Assembly (NCBI GenBank): GCA_964468725.1
Contig: CAYXVU010000006.1
Span: 1 to 59,015, forward strand
Direction of reading: 5' to 3'
Origin: CAYXVU01 sp964468725
Lineage (GTDB): Bacteria; Acidobacteriota; Blastocatellia; UBA7656
DNA: 59,015 nucleotides
Below, piece by piece: positions 16,000 through 25,503 of this stretch. The translations under genes were made by a program, and so were the position numbers. Within the stretch, counting starts at the first letter, position 1. Each line of letters opens with the position of its first letter. The notes under the pieces were generated by a model. The model was not told the DNA's origin, made no database searches, and was given only the letters and a program-made list of their open reading frames with translations.

Positions 16000-16881
16000 T
16001 CATTTGAGCAGTCCTTCGATGATGGCGCTCGCCTTTTGGTGCAAATCCTTCGGCGCACCGTAAAAGACAGAAGCTGTCTTGCCTTGTCGATCAAAGACGA
16101 ACATCGTCGGCACGCTGGTCACCGTACCAAACGGCGCGGCCACTTCCGTTTTCCCCATCACGACCGGGATCGTGACGTTGAGGGATTGCAGCAGCTTTTG
16201 CACTTCTTCGGCTTTCGAGTCGAGGGCGATAGTGATGACTTCGAGGTTGTCGCCGTAACGCGGCTTGAGCGCCGCCAGCCACTTGAGCGTCGAGCGACAG
16301 GGGCCGCACCAGGTTGCCCAAAATTCAACGACCGTTACTTTACCCGATAACCGCGCCGTCTCAATGGCTTGGCCGTCAAGGGTCTGCGCGCTCAGTTGTG
16401 GTAGTGCGGCAAGTTCGCGCACGGTCGCAGTCGGCTGATTTTTGACCAGTTCGTACTTTCGATTGAGCCGAATGAGGTCAATCATCTGCGCGAGGTCGGT
16501 TTTGAAACGTTCTTGATTGGCGGCTTCGCGCCAGGGATAATACTTGCCTTCTTTTGCTCCCCAGCCGCCAAAATCTTCCGGCCTGACGACTAGCACATCG
16601 TCAACAAAGACGACCGGATATTTTTGAATGCCATAGAGTTTTGCTAGCTTTGACGTGCCCCAATCTTCGCTCACAAAACGCGCTTTGCCTTGGTAACGTT
16701 GCACCACTTCTTTGATCAGCAAACTTGCCGGATCAGAAAGGCTTCACGTGTATGGCCAGCGCACCAGCGTTACCGTAACGACCTTCTGCGGCGTTCCGGC
16801 TTTGCGTTGCGCGCCGACCGGCACACCGACGGCCAGCACCATCAGTAAGATTGAGAGACTGGAAAACCCCGCTCTTCTCAT
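16000..16881 (-). CDS. Tandem thioredoxin-fold protein with in-frame UGA, candidate selenoprotein (Sec46)
   Basis: 293 residues if TGA at 16744-16746 is read as selenocysteine. ATG 16881 overlaps the stop of the upstream gene (ATGA) and starts a signal peptide (MRRAGFSSLSILLMVLAVGVPVGA). First domain: KVVTVTLVRWPYT-[UGA]-SLSDPASLLIKEVVQRY and FVSEDWGTSKLAKLYGIQKYPVVFVDDVLVV, a glutaredoxin/thioredoxin-like fold in which the UGA falls at the redox-active position after the first beta strand (UxxS). Second domain: TlpA-like, VVEFWATWCGPCRSTLKWL (Cys192, Cys195) to SVPTMFVFDRQGK. A hairpin suitable as SECIS follows the UGA (16710-16740). Without readthrough the open part begins only at a TTG, lacks the first strand and has no export signal. 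Alternative: a nonsense mutation. Confidence 0.68.
16710..16740 (-). promoter_or_regulatory. Candidate SECIS hairpin of the thioredoxin-like gene
   Basis: Minus strand 3' of the TGA: CTT, bulge TC, TGATC, CG, GCA, loop AGTT, TGC, T, GATCA, AAG. The loop starts 18 nt after the TGA and has G as its second base, as in bacterial SECIS elements. Folded by eye. Confidence 0.5.
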
Positions 16882-17888
16882 CGTTTCACCTCGGCAATCT
16901 GTTGAAAGTAGCGCGGCAATACCTGTCGAGCAATCACCGCCGCGCGTTTGAGTTCATCACCATTCTTCTCTTTTTCCGCCATCGCCATTTGAGCCAACTG
17001 CAAATACAACAAGCCGATGCTGTGATCGCGTGGGTCAGCCTTGAACCGCGCATCCGCCGTTGCCAGTTCGGCCTTCACCTTCGCTTGTTCATCCGGCGCT
17101 GGCGCTGCCATCGTCAGCAGCCCGAAGAGCATTTGCGCTTCGAGGTATTTGTGCCACGCCCCCTCGCGCCAGCCTGCTTGTTGGAGTTCGCTGGCTAGCT
17201 TCAAGGTCGAGTTGATTTCGATATAGCGCGGTTGATCTTTTCCGCCAGCTTGGCCATAGGCTGCGATGGTCGTCTTTTCCAATTCGCTGAGCGCCCCGCC
17301 CAACGAGGCAAAGCGGACAGGCGTGCGCGGCTGCGAAAACCGGAGTTGTTGGCAAAAGAGAGCAAATTCGATATTCCCCTCTGCTAACCCCATGTAGTAA
17401 TAACCGAAATCCAGCGACGTGTTGTACCCATATAGCTTGCCCGATTGAGCATACGGGCGGCTTTGCCATCGCGACACTTGCAGCAACGCTGTAACCGAGG
17501 CCGGAAGCGAACGCGCCGCAGCGGGCGTGAAAAGCTTCTCCTTGCTGGCGCGCTCATGGTCGAATCGTTGCCATTCGCGTTCGTAAACCTGATTGCCCTG
17601 TTTGGCAATCTCAGCCTTCGACAGTTGGCTGGCCTGCGCGTTGAGCCTGACCCATGCCGACTGCATTTGGTACAGACTCAGAAAGAGGTATCCGGCAGCG
17701 AGCGCGTCTTCAGCCTGCTTGAGGCGGCTGGCATAGGATTTGGCATCTTCTTCGCTCAACTGGATGGTCGTCAGCGTCTGCCGCAAGCGGGCAAGCTTTT
17801 CCGAGATGTCGCTTGCTTGCGCCCAACCCGGCGATGACAATGACGCCCACATCAGCGATACGATGATTGCTATGCGGATGAATTTCAT
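16878..17888 (-). CDS. Secreted helical protein, hypothetical
   Basis: 336 residues with a signal peptide (MKFIRIAIIVSLMWASLSSPGWA). The mature part is helical and rich in Ala, Leu and Gln (LARLRQTLTTIQLSEEDAKSYASRLKQAEDALAAGYLFLSLYQMQSAWVRL; ...DPRDHSIGLLYLQLAQMAMAEKE), with some TPR-like character. I do not recognise the family. Its stop overlaps the ATG of the UGA-containing thioredoxin-like gene by 4 nt, so the two are translated together and the proteins may work together outside the cytoplasm. Confidence 0.75.
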   Translation of the reverse strand: MKFIRIAIIVSLMWASLSSPGWAQASDISEKLARLRQTLTTIQLSEEDAKSYASRLKQAEDALAAGYLFLSLYQMQSAWVRLNAQASQLSKAEIAKQGNQVYEREWQRFDHERASKEKLFTPAAARSLPASVTALLQVSRWQSRPYAQSGKLYGYNTSLDFGYYYMGLAEGNIEFALFCQQLRFSQPRTPVRFASLGGALSELEKTTIAAYGQAGGKDQPRYIEINSTLKLASELQQAGWREGAWHKYLEAQMLFGLLTMAAPAPDEQAKVKAELATADARFKADPRDHSIGLLYLQLAQMAMAEKEKNGDELKRAAVIARQVLPRYFQQIAEVKR

Positions 17889-17967
17889 CGTTCGGTTATT
17901 TCACCTGTAACCAGTAAGGTGGCGGATGAGAAGTGACACTGGCAGCCTGTGATTTCATGAACCGCCC

Positions 17968-19734
17968 TTATCTCTTTTCTTGCACCACCTTTTGCGCGAG
18001 CGCTTTGTTGCCGCCGGTTTGAAAGCGCAAGCCAGTTATTTGCTGTTCGGCGTTACGCTCAAATCGGAACTGTACGAGGCGCGCAAGCCCTAAGTGGTAG
18101 CCGTAAAATTCGGTTGCCGATTGTGAAGCCAGAGTCGTTGGAATCAACGGGAAGGCGGCGAGCAAGATGAAGGCCAGCTTGCCATTCTCCCAACGAATGC
18201 GCCGATGGTCGCTGCCCTTCTCAAAGTTTAATCGCAGATAGGTCATCGTCGCTTCGGTTTCAGGAATCGTGCCCAGCACCTCAATTGATCGGAACTCGCC
18301 CAGTCTATCCGTGAAGCGTTTTCGATAGGCGGTCAACATCTGTTTGAGTTCGTCAGGTGTGCCTTGATGAGCCATCTCGCGCAGCGCGGCAGAGAATTCG
18401 CCTTTGCTGATGCCCTCAAAAACGGCTTGGGCGCGCGCGTTGAAATCGGCGTTTTGCTTGCGCTCTTTCGAATCTGCGCCGGAAAGCAGATCAATGGCAC
18501 CTTGCCCTTCTGCCGACATGATCAATCTGCTTCCGGCGACTAAAGTGGTGAAGCGCCCGCCCTCCGGTAATTCGTAAGTTCCGACATAGTCTGCCAGTCG
18601 CTCTGCCTCCGGAGCCGCGAGGTTCGGCAATTCCGTGCTCTTGCCTTCCATAACGATTGCCCACAGATCGTTTTGCAACGGCACCATTGGCAAGAACCTG
18701 CCAAGCGCCTGATTGGTCACGACGATGACGACCAAGCCCGCTTCGACATACCGCGAATAGACAGCGCCGAAACCAAAACCGATGCCGTCGTGACTGATGC
18801 GCTTTGTGCCGTTCGGCGCTCGATCAACGCTCCAGCCATAGGCGTACTGTGCCCCCGGTATATCGGACTGTACGTGCGGGTGGAAGAATTTCTGTTTGGC
18901 GGCTTTTGAGAGGATGCGCTCGCCTGCCAATGCCTGCTCCCACTTGTAGAGGTCTGTTGCTGAAGTCAGCACATAGGACGAGCCGCGATATTTATAATCC
19001 GGTTTCCACGAAGTCGGCGCGCCTTTATCGGTCAAATCATCATAGCCATGAGCCACCGCACCATCCGGCCATTTCTCTTTGTCTTCATAAAACCCTGTGT
19101 TGGTCAGCCCCGCAGGCGCGAAGAGTCGTTCGCGTAAGAAGGCTTCATACGAGCCGCCCGACAGGATTTCAATCAGCGCAGCGAGGATGGTATACCCGGC
19201 ATTCGAATAGGCGTACCGAGTTCCCGGCTCGGCGTTCAAACGCGCCTCAAAGATACGCCGAAGAAAAATGTTGCGGGTCGGCGTCTCGCCTTCCACCACG
19301 CCCGGCAGACCCGATGTGTGGGTGAGCAGGTGATGGAGAGTAATGGCCTGCTTATCTTTCGGGAGGTCGGGAAAGAACTTATTGAGCGGGTCGGTGACTT
19401 TGAGCTTGCCCGCCTCTTCCAGTTGCAAAATCGCTGTAGCCGTGAACTGCTTTGTGATCGAAGCGACATCAAAGACGGTCGCTTCGGTGACCGGGATCGC
19501 GCGTTCGCGGTTGGCAAGCCCGTAGCTTTTCTGCAAAATCGGCTTGCCATCTTTGGCGACCAAGACGCTGCCGGAAAACCCGAAAGTGGCGAGCCGCGTC
19601 AGGTGCTGGTCGAGGCGTTTGCTGATGGCTCCGTTGACCATTTCCGCGCGCCCTGTCAATCCATAACCCGATGGTGTTACAAAAACAAAACTGAGTAGAA
19701 TGACTGCTAGAATCTGTTTAGCAAAGGCCCTCAT
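17968..19734 (-). CDS. Serine hydrolase, class C beta-lactamase/penicillin-binding fold
   Basis: 588 residues from ATG 19734, preceded by TAGGAGAG; the frame stays open 14 codons upstream without a ribosome-binding site. Signal peptide MRAFAKQILAVILLSFVFVTPS. The catalytic domain (about 30-350) has the SxxK motif in DVASITKQFTATAILQL, the YxN motif in RYAYSNAGYTIL and an HxG motif in ISHDGIGFGFG. A C-terminal extension of about 200 residues follows (DYVGTYELPEGGRFTTL and later), typical of the wider beta-lactamase-related hydrolases such as esterases and D-aminopeptidases. Periplasmic; substrate unknown. A TTTTGTCC/GGACAAAA dyad sits just upstream. Confidence 0.9.
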   Translation of the reverse strand: MRAFAKQILAVILLSFVFVTPSGYGLTGRAEMVNGAISKRLDQHLTRLATFGFSGSVLVAKDGKPILQKSYGLANRERAIPVTEATVFDVASITKQFTATAILQLEEAGKLKVTDPLNKFFPDLPKDKQAITLHHLLTHTSGLPGVVEGETPTRNIFLRRIFEARLNAEPGTRYAYSNAGYTILAALIEILSGGSYEAFLRERLFAPAGLTNTGFYEDKEKWPDGAVAHGYDDLTDKGAPTSWKPDYKYRGSSYVLTSATDLYKWEQALAGERILSKAAKQKFFHPHVQSDIPGAQYAYGWSVDRAPNGTKRISHDGIGFGFGAVYSRYVEAGLVVIVVTNQALGRFLPMVPLQNDLWAIVMEGKSTELPNLAAPEAERLADYVGTYELPEGGRFTTLVAGSRLIMSAEGQGAIDLLSGADSKERKQNADFNARAQAVFEGISKGEFSAALREMAHQGTPDELKQMLTAYRKRFTDRLGEFRSIEVLGTIPETEATMTYLRLNFEKGSDHRRIRWENGKLAFILLAAFPLIPTTLASQSATEFYGYHLGLARLVQFRFERNAEQQITGLRFQTGGNKALAQKVVQEKR

Positions 19735-19754
19735 GACTCTCCTATTTTTCGTAC

Positions 19755-19778
19755 TTTTGTCCCTCTTGTTGGACAAAA
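19755..19778. promoter_or_regulatory. Dyad TTTTGTCC-N8-GGACAAAA, candidate operator
   Basis: Perfect 8-bp arms at 19755-19762 and 19771-19778, in the short space between the divergent serine hydrolase (start 19734) and winged-helix regulator (start 19907). Position just upstream of the hydrolase ribosome-binding site suggests repression or activation of that gene. Confidence 0.5.
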
Positions 19779-19906
19779 CTTCGCAGGAATTTTGGATTAC
19801 CGCATTCTTAAAAACGAATCTCTTGCTTGCTGCACAGACGAAATTTTGTCGGCAATGCCTTTCTCAAATCTTGATGGAGCAATTATTTTTCGATTATTAA
19901 CTGATT

Positions 19907-22150
19907 ATGAGCGCCAACACTATCATACAGAACGAAAAAAAGCTGGTTTACGAGTTCGGGTCTTTTCGTTTAGATACCTTCGAACGACAACTCTTCAATG
20001 AGGGGCAGGTCATATCGCTGCCGCCAAAGGTCTTTGAAACGCTGTTGGCATTGGTTGAAAACAGCGGTCAGATTATGGAGAAGCGCGAGTTGCTCAATCT
20101 GGTTTGGCCGGACAGTTTTGTAGAAGAGGGCAGCCTGACGCAAAACATCTTTCATCTGCGTAAGGCGTTGGGGGATGCGGGCGAAAACAACCGGTTTATC
20201 GAGACCTTGCCCAGACGCGGCTATCGGTTTGTCGCTGAGGTGAGCTTTGTATGGGAGCCGCTCAGCGCGCAGCCGCAGTTGGCAAAATTGTCTGCCACGA
20301 CCGCGCCCTATGAAGCTGCCCCCAATGTCCTGTTTCCGAAAGCCTTCGATGCGCGCCTGTCGGCGTTGCCGCCCGCGCCAACGCGCAGATGGCTATGGCC
20401 GGTTGCAGGAGTTCTGCTCCTCGCTCTCATCGCTTTGGCGATCCTCTTTCGCTTCTTCCTGTCACCCTCGTGGGCTCCCGCCTTGCCCATGCAAGTGGTC
20501 AAACTCACGACCCACGGCAAAGCCTTGCACCCGGCTATCTCGCCCGACGGCAAATATGTCGCCTATGCGGTGGTACAGGAGGGCGAGCAGAGTTTGTGGG
20601 TGCGACAAGTCGCCTCTGTCTCCAATCTGCAAATTGTGTCACCCAAGCCGACCTTCTATCGCGGCACAACCTTTTCGCCCGACAGTTCGCACGTCTACTA
20701 TCTTGCTTATGACAACCCGCCAGCCAATCGGCTGATGCTCGGCACGATCTACAAAATTCCGGTCTTAGGCGGCACGCCGGAGAAGGTGATTGAAGATGTG
20801 GATAGCCCCATCAGCTTTTCGCCTGACGGTCGGCGCATCGCCTTTATACGGTTTGCGCCCGCTGCCTATAAGCACCATCTGGTGATTGCCGACGCCGACG
20901 GTAGCAATGAAAGAACGCTGCTTACGCGTCCGCAGCAGAACGGCTTTGCCGCCAATCAGGTCGTCTGGTCGCCAAATGGCAAAGCGCTCATCTGCGCCAT
21001 CAAGCAGCAAGACAGCAAAGGCGTTTTCATCAATTTGATGGAGTTCGATGGCGAGACTGGAACCGGAAAAGTCATCGGCAAAAAGGAATGGAATTTCATC
21101 GGGGGCATGGGATGGACGCGCCAGGGCAACGTCCTCATCGTCACCGGATGGGATCGCGCCAGTTGCGTATTGGCCGATCAAATCTGGCAAATCCCGTATC
21201 CCACCGGAGAGGCGCGCCGCATCACTTATGACGTGAACGGATATTGGGGGATCAGCACGGCGCGCGAAGCGGCGGCTCTGGTCACCATTCAGGCGCATCG
21301 TTCCTCTCATCTCTATGTTGCAACCGACGGCGATTTTCAGAATGCCAAACGCATCACCTCCGGGTTCGGGGACTATTTCAGCGATAATCTTGGGCTGGCC
21401 TGGACGCCGGATAACAAGATTGTTTATTCGACGACCGCGGCAGGTAACCCGGATATTTGGATGATGGGGGCCGACGGCAGCGATCAAAAACAACTCACGA
21501 CGGACGAGCGCGCTGATTTGTGGCCACAGGTTACGGCCGATGGGCGTACCATCATCTTTCTTTCGGAGCGCAAAGGGCCGACCCATATCTGGCGCATGAA
21601 TTTGGATGGCACAGAGACCACGCAACTGACCAACAGCCTCGGCGATTTCACCCCCAACCTGTCGCCGGATGGTCGCTGGGTCGTCTATTTTTCCGAAGCC
21701 AATGGCGCAGCCGGATTATGGAAGGTTTCAATTGACGGCGGCGAGCCCATTCGTCTCTCCCAACAGGTGCTCAGCAACCCGGTTATTTCGCCCGACGGGA
21801 AGACCATCGCTTGCCTCTATCAACAACCCGAAACGCTGGAGAAGAGGATCGCGCTCGTTGACTTCGAGACGGGGGAGATCATCAGGTTTTTAGATTCTCA
21901 CAAACTGGGCGTGACGCCGCGGCGCGTCAGTTGGACGCGCGATGGGAAAGGCTTGACCTTTGTGGCCACCAACAAAGGGGTGTCGAATCTGTGGGTCTTG
22001 CCCATCGAAGGCGGCGAAGAGAAACCGTTGACCGATTTTCAAACCGGCAGAATCTTTCGCTTCGCCTGGTCAATGGACGGCAAGCGGATGGTCTTCGAGC
22101 GCGGCGAAGACATCAACGATGTCGTTTTGATTACCAACTTCGCCGATTGA
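19907..22150 (+). CDS. CadC-like winged-helix regulator fused to TolB/PD40 beta-propeller
   Basis: 747 residues. Residues about 14-112: OmpR-type winged helix (YEFGSFRLDTFERQLFNEGQVISLPPKVFETLLALVENSGQIMEKRELLNLVWPDSFVEEGSLTQNIFHLRKALGD, ETLPRRGYRFVAEV). A transmembrane helix (WLWPVAGVLLLALIALAILFRFFL) near residue 175 is followed by a WD40-like TolB propeller with repeated SPDGKYVAYA / SPDGRRIAFIRF / TADGRTIIFLSER / SPDGRWVVYFSE units. A membrane one-component regulator sensing something in the periplasm through the propeller. Divergent from the serine hydrolase, with a dyad between them, so it may control that gene. Confidence 0.92.
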   Translation: MSANTIIQNEKKLVYEFGSFRLDTFERQLFNEGQVISLPPKVFETLLALVENSGQIMEKRELLNLVWPDSFVEEGSLTQNIFHLRKALGDAGENNRFIETLPRRGYRFVAEVSFVWEPLSAQPQLAKLSATTAPYEAAPNVLFPKAFDARLSALPPAPTRRWLWPVAGVLLLALIALAILFRFFLSPSWAPALPMQVVKLTTHGKALHPAISPDGKYVAYAVVQEGEQSLWVRQVASVSNLQIVSPKPTFYRGTTFSPDSSHVYYLAYDNPPANRLMLGTIYKIPVLGGTPEKVIEDVDSPISFSPDGRRIAFIRFAPAAYKHHLVIADADGSNERTLLTRPQQNGFAANQVVWSPNGKALICAIKQQDSKGVFINLMEFDGETGTGKVIGKKEWNFIGGMGWTRQGNVLIVTGWDRASCVLADQIWQIPYPTGEARRITYDVNGYWGISTAREAAALVTIQAHRSSHLYVATDGDFQNAKRITSGFGDYFSDNLGLAWTPDNKIVYSTTAAGNPDIWMMGADGSDQKQLTTDERADLWPQVTADGRTIIFLSERKGPTHIWRMNLDGTETTQLTNSLGDFTPNLSPDGRWVVYFSEANGAAGLWKVSIDGGEPIRLSQQVLSNPVISPDGKTIACLYQQPETLEKRIALVDFETGEIIRFLDSHKLGVTPRRVSWTRDGKGLTFVATNKGVSNLWVLPIEGGEEKPLTDFQTGRIFRFAWSMDGKRMVFERGEDINDVVLITNFAD

Positions 22151-22159
22151 CGCGCCCCT

Positions 22160-23629
22160 TTATTTATGGGCGAACTCGCTGAGGTTGCCTGTGGTTTCGC
22201 GCAGCAGACTCGCTGTCTGACGAATCTTGTGTTTGTCGAGTAAGTGGCGCAAACTGCGCACCGGCATATTCAACAACTCGGCGGCGCGCGTTTGGTTGCC
22301 GCCCGTGCGTTGCAAGGCGCGGATGATGTAATCCTTCTCTAGTTGCGCGAGGTAGGCTTCCAAGTCGAAGCCATCTTCGGGCAGATCCACATCGGTAATC
22401 AGTCGCGGTTTGTATTTGAGAATCCGTTCCGGCAGACTCTCCGGGCCGATGACGCCGCTGCCGATGGCATTGCCTTGATTGTCATAGCCCATCACGCCGT
22501 TAGGTTGCAGAGCCACAGAGCGTTCGATGGTATTTTCCAGTTCGCGCACATTCCCCGGCCAATCATAAGACTCCAGATACTGCATGCTCTCTTCGGAAAT
22601 CTCCAGTGGAGGACGTCCGGCGCTGGCGCAATACTTATTGATGAAGTGGCGCACCAGTTCGGGAATGTCCGCGCGACGGGCGCGCAGCGGCGGCATCTCG
22701 ATGGGGATGACGCTGATGCGATAGAAGAGATCGTTGCGAAACGTGCCGTCGGCGACCATCTGACTGAGGTCGCGGTTGGTGGCTGCGACGACCCGACAAT
22801 CAACCGGAATCTCTTCGATGCCGCCGACCCGGCGAATACATTTTTCTTGCAGCACGCGCAGCAGTTTGACCTGCATGGAGGGGGTTGTCTCGCCGACTTC
22901 ATCGAGAAAGATGGTGCCGCCTTCCGCTGCTTCGAACAAGCCTTTGCGATTGGTGGCCGCGCCGGTAAAAGCTCCCTTCATGTATCCGAAGAGTTCGCTT
23001 TCGAGCAGCGTTTCGGTAAAGGCGCCGCAGTTGATCGAAACGAAGGGGGCGTGCGCCCGGTCTGAGGTATCGTGAATGGCGCGGGCGACCAACTCCTTTC
23101 CGGTGCCCGACTCTCCGGTAATCAAGACCGTCGAAGTCGTCGCCGCCACAGTCATTACCATTTGATTGATGGCCTGCATCTGTGGCGAATTGCCGATCAT
23201 GTTGTTGGGCGAGTTGCGCTTGCGCTGCTCGTCTTTGAGAACTTTGATCTCCTGCCGCAGCCGTTTCTTTTCAAGAACCTTGCTGACTGTGATCTTTAAC
23301 TCTTCAACATCGAAACCGGAATCTTTGATGACGAAATCTTCCGCCCCCAGTTTGAAGGCGCGGCGCGCTGTGTCGACGGTCGCAAAGGCAGTGATCATAA
23401 TCACCATGGTTTCCGGCGACACTTCGCGAACCCGTTCGAGCAGATCAATGCCGCTGAAGTCGGGCATCTTGACATCCGAAATCATCAGGTCATAGACATT
23501 GTGGCGCACCAGTTCCAGTGCGCGGGTTCCATTTTCCGCCGTATGCACAGAGTATCCGGCGCGTTTGAGCACCAACTCGAGCAGTTCGCGCATGCTACGT
23601 TCATCATCAACGACTAAAATTTTCTCCAT
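22160..23629 (-). CDS. pilR: Sigma-54-dependent response regulator, PilR-like
   Basis: 489 residues. Receiver domain with phosphoacceptor Asp52 (LMISDVKMPDFSG), AAA+ domain with Walker A GESGTGKELVARAIH, the sigma-54 contact loop GYMKGAFTGA and Walker B GGTIFLDEVGE, and a Fis-type HTH at the C-terminus (RTGGNQTRAAELLNMPVRSLRHLLDKH). Activates sigma-54 promoters when phosphorylated. The sensor kinase gene lies 67 nt upstream and pil genes precede it, so PilS-PilR control of pilin transcription is the likely role. No sigma-54 (-24/-12) site was found nearby by eye. Confidence 0.95.
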   Translation of the reverse strand: MEKILVVDDERSMRELLELVLKRAGYSVHTAENGTRALELVRHNVYDLMISDVKMPDFSGIDLLERVREVSPETMVIMITAFATVDTARRAFKLGAEDFVIKDSGFDVEELKITVSKVLEKKRLRQEIKVLKDEQRKRNSPNNMIGNSPQMQAINQMVMTVAATTSTVLITGESGTGKELVARAIHDTSDRAHAPFVSINCGAFTETLLESELFGYMKGAFTGAATNRKGLFEAAEGGTIFLDEVGETTPSMQVKLLRVLQEKCIRRVGGIEEIPVDCRVVAATNRDLSQMVADGTFRNDLFYRISVIPIEMPPLRARRADIPELVRHFINKYCASAGRPPLEISEESMQYLESYDWPGNVRELENTIERSVALQPNGVMGYDNQGNAIGSGVIGPESLPERILKYKPRLITDVDLPEDGFDLEAYLAQLEKDYIIRALQRTGGNQTRAAELLNMPVRSLRHLLDKHKIRQTASLLRETTGNLSEFAHK

Positions 23630-23696
23630 ACTGCCTCTCGTGCAGAAATCTGCATTGCTAGTGGGTTTTCAAGAGATCCATCATGCTGGCGCGACA

Positions 23697-25400
23697 TCAA
23701 ACCGTTGTGAGTGCTTCAACCGATGCCGGTGCGCCCGTCCGTTTCGTTGTGTCAGAGGAACGGCTGGAATTGAAGGCGACGCGACCGGAGGCGGGGAGGC
23801 GAATCGCAATCGTAGTGCCGTTTCCAGGTACGCTTTCGACGAGAATCTTGCCATCGTGATCGCGCACCAGTTGATAGACAATCGCCATGCCGAGTCCGGT
23901 GCCGCCGGATGAGGAACTGAAGGGTTCGAACAAGCGATCCTTTTGCTCGCGCGACATGCCTTCACCGGCATCGCAAAATGTGATGGTCACATCTTGATTC
24001 GATTCGACGGCGAGTTGCACACGGAGTTCGCCGCCGTTGGGCATGGCTTGAATGGCATTACGAGATAAATTCCAGAAAATTTGGCGAATTTGGTTCGGGT
24101 CGCCGCTGTAATGTAAGGCGTCATTCGGATACGCTTCCGTGACGCGATGGGTGGGCAACAGTTCCGGGCTGTTGCGCAGCAAGGAGACCGTTTCGGAGAG
24201 CAACCCGGCCAACTCGACGGTCGTCTTTTCCGTCTTCGGCGGACGCGCATAGGTTAAGAAGTCCGAAACGATGCGATTGAGGCGATCCGATTCGCGCAGC
24301 ACAATGTCCATCAGTTGCAATTGATCGGGCGAGAGCGTCAATTCGCTGGCCAGCACTTGCACAGAGCCGCGCATGGAAGCCAGCGGGTTGCGGATTTCGT
24401 GCGCCAACCCGGCAGCCATCTTGCCGAGCGCAGCTAATCGTTCTTGCCGACGCACCTCGCGTTCGAGCTCCATCACTTCGGTCAAATCTTGAAAGGTTAA
24501 GACGTAGCCGCGCGATTGATCGGCTTCATCCACTAACGGAGCGACGGAAAACCCCAGGTGAATCTCTGTGCCGTTGGCGGTTCGACAACCGATGTCAAAC
24601 CGTGGCAGACGCGAGCGCGTACGAATGGACTCCAACCCGACTTCGATCTGTTTTTCGATGTTGCCGAAGACTTCGTAGATATTCTTGCCGCGTACATCAA
24701 GCGAGCGGTGTCCGGTAATCTCTTCGGCGGCGCGATTGAAGGTCTTGATATTGCCATTGAGGTCTGTGGTCACCAGCCCGCTGCGGACACTTTCAATAAT
24801 GCGGTCGTTGAAGAGCCGGTTGTCGGCCAATTCGCGGGTGGCCATCGCTAGTTCAGATTCACTCCGTTTGGCGCGTTCAGCCAGATGCGCCGACAGTACC
24901 GTCACGGCGCACAGAGCGACCATATTGATGGCGAGCAGAAACTGCTGCCAAGCCAGGCTGGTCTCCGAATAGCGTGGCCAACCGGCAGAACGCGGCAACA
25001 CGCCGCTCAACATCATGGTGCTTAAACAGGCATACAACGCCAGCGCCGCGCCTCCGACGACCAACACGCCCGTCCGCCCATACACTACGCTGGCGGCAAA
25101 GATGACAACCACATACAACAACAGAAAAGGCGATTCGATATCTCCGGTGCGATGAATCAACCAGGTGATTAACAGCAGATCAGTGAGCGATTGCACGCCC
25201 GCTTGCATAGAGAGGGATAAGAGCCGCGGTAAGACCCAGAAATAGATGACCGTCAATCCGGCCACCAAGACGACGGCGATGAGCAGCGTCGGGCGGAAAG
25301 CCCGTTGTCCGGCATCGCGCTCAACAATCGCCACAGCAATCAGCAACAGCCCGGCAATCACCGGTCTCATCAACTGTAGAGATTTGAGCTTTTTGTCCAT
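23697..25400 (-). CDS. pilS: Membrane sensor histidine kinase with PAS domain, PilS-like
   Basis: 567 residues. Six hydrophobic segments in the first 180 residues (VIAGLLLIAVAIVERD; PTLLIAVVLVAGLTVIYFWVLP; LLYVVVIFAASVVYG; FLLAINMVALCAVTVLSAHL), then a PAS domain (IIESVRSGLVTTDLNGNIKTFNRAAEEITG), H-box GLAHEIRNPLASMRGSVQ (phosphorylated His) and the ATPase domain (QIFWNLSRNAIQAMPNGGELRV, GGTGLGMAIVYQLVRDHDGKI). Layout matches PilS, which senses pilin levels in the membrane. Partner is the PilR-like gene downstream. Confidence 0.95.
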   Translation of the reverse strand: MDKKLKSLQLMRPVIAGLLLIAVAIVERDAGQRAFRPTLLIAVVLVAGLTVIYFWVLPRLLSLSMQAGVQSLTDLLLITWLIHRTGDIESPFLLLYVVVIFAASVVYGRTGVLVVGGAALALYACLSTMMLSGVLPRSAGWPRYSETSLAWQQFLLAINMVALCAVTVLSAHLAERAKRSESELAMATRELADNRLFNDRIIESVRSGLVTTDLNGNIKTFNRAAEEITGHRSLDVRGKNIYEVFGNIEKQIEVGLESIRTRSRLPRFDIGCRTANGTEIHLGFSVAPLVDEADQSRGYVLTFQDLTEVMELEREVRRQERLAALGKMAAGLAHEIRNPLASMRGSVQVLASELTLSPDQLQLMDIVLRESDRLNRIVSDFLTYARPPKTEKTTVELAGLLSETVSLLRNSPELLPTHRVTEAYPNDALHYSGDPNQIRQIFWNLSRNAIQAMPNGGELRVQLAVESNQDVTITFCDAGEGMSREQKDRLFEPFSSSSGGTGLGMAIVYQLVRDHDGKILVESVPGNGTTIAIRLPASGRVAFNSSRSSDTTKRTGAPASVEALTTV

Positions 25401-25503
25401 TGTGTGAGGTGTAAGATAAATGACTGAAGTTCGGGATTCAAGGCCATTGTCCCCATGTGGGGAAGCCGCCCTGCCTGCCGAACTTCAGCCGCTTGCCGAA
25501 TGC

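Noticed and set aside
20765..21625. 286-codon frame opposite the TolB-like regulator
   Set aside because: The plus strand shows clear PD40 repeats; this is the mirrored frame of a GC-rich gene.
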